DNA of 64,000 nucleotides from Crassaminicella indica (GTDB lineage: Bacteria; Bacillota; Clostridia; Peptostreptococcales; Thermotaleaceae): assembly GCF_019203185.1 (NCBI RefSeq), contig NZ_CP078093.1, positions 992,001-1,056,000 on the forward strand, written 5' to 3'. The notes under the pieces are model-generated. The model was not told the DNA's origin. It saw only the letters and a program-made list of their open reading frames with translations, and did not search any database. The position numbers were made by a program, and so were the translations under genes. Positions 63,975-64,000 of the stretch are shown one piece after another. Every line of letters begins with the position of its first letter. Positions within the stretch are counted from its first letter, which is position 1.

Positions 63975-64000
63975 ATATTACATAAGCTTTTATAATATGT

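Overview
The window reads as a chromosomal segment of a low-GC, anaerobic, spore-former-type Firmicute (class Clostridia). The evidence is a strongly A/T-biased codon use, strong AGGAGG-type ribosome binding sites with frequent TTG/GTG starts, a T-box leader, pyruvate:ferredoxin oxidoreductase, a flavodiiron protein, and Clostridia-like 16S/23S genes. The genus cannot be fixed from the window alone.

Layout. 1-11.2 kb: a truncated bacteriohemerythrin, a polyprenyl diphosphate synthase, a Cache-domain lipoprotein, T-box-controlled trpS, a flavodiiron protein, a YtpB-like terpene synthase, two tandem family-4 uracil-DNA glycosylase-like genes, PFOR and a small DUF3787-like protein. 11.2-23.6 kb: two almost identical rRNA operons (16S-23S-5S, no tRNA in the spacers) in tandem. 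Between them lie a YARHG lipoprotein gene and a wrecked IS200/IS605-type element with a small ribbon-helix-helix gene. The pair is flanked by two copies, in opposite orientation, of a roughly 240-bp near-palindromic repeat. 23.6-28.6 kb: a GlpP antiterminator gene, pyruvate kinase, an IS1182-type insertion sequence inside the pyk terminator, and a Crp/Fnr regulator. 28.8-31.7 kb: a YfcC-type transporter and peptidase T.

31.7-38.6 kb is a glycerophosphodiester/glycerol-3-phosphate module: a second glpP, secreted glpQ, glpT, and a three-gene G3P dehydrogenase (GlpA-like, GlpB-like, DUF1667). Four leaders of one RNA type, each with a conserved 5' element followed by a Rho-independent terminator, stand before glpP1, glpP2-glpQ, glpT and the dehydrogenase operon. 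This points to one GlpP antitermination regulon: phosphodiesters cut outside, G3P imported by GlpT, oxidised by the GlpAB-like complex.

38.9-49.8 kb: a FadR-type GntR regulator with a basic amino acid decarboxylase, a chemoreceptor next to a tripartite tricarboxylate transporter (tctCBA), an MgtC-like protein, and a PhoP/PhoR-type two-component system. 49.9-55 kb: the NAD module niaR / nadA-nadB-nadC with a lone PTS IIC-type permease at its end and a probable NiaR operator. 55-64 kb: a UPF0182 giant membrane protein, an M50 protease with a SurA-like lipoprotein, small unknown genes, a GNAT acetyltransferase, an MFS exporter and an ACR3/BASS-type permease with a large operator-like inverted repeat at the window edge.

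The repeat family (five full or partial copies), the four GlpP leaders and the IS200/IS605 scar between the rRNA operons are the structures least explained by ordinary gene content. No CRISPR array, tRNA gene or phage was seen.
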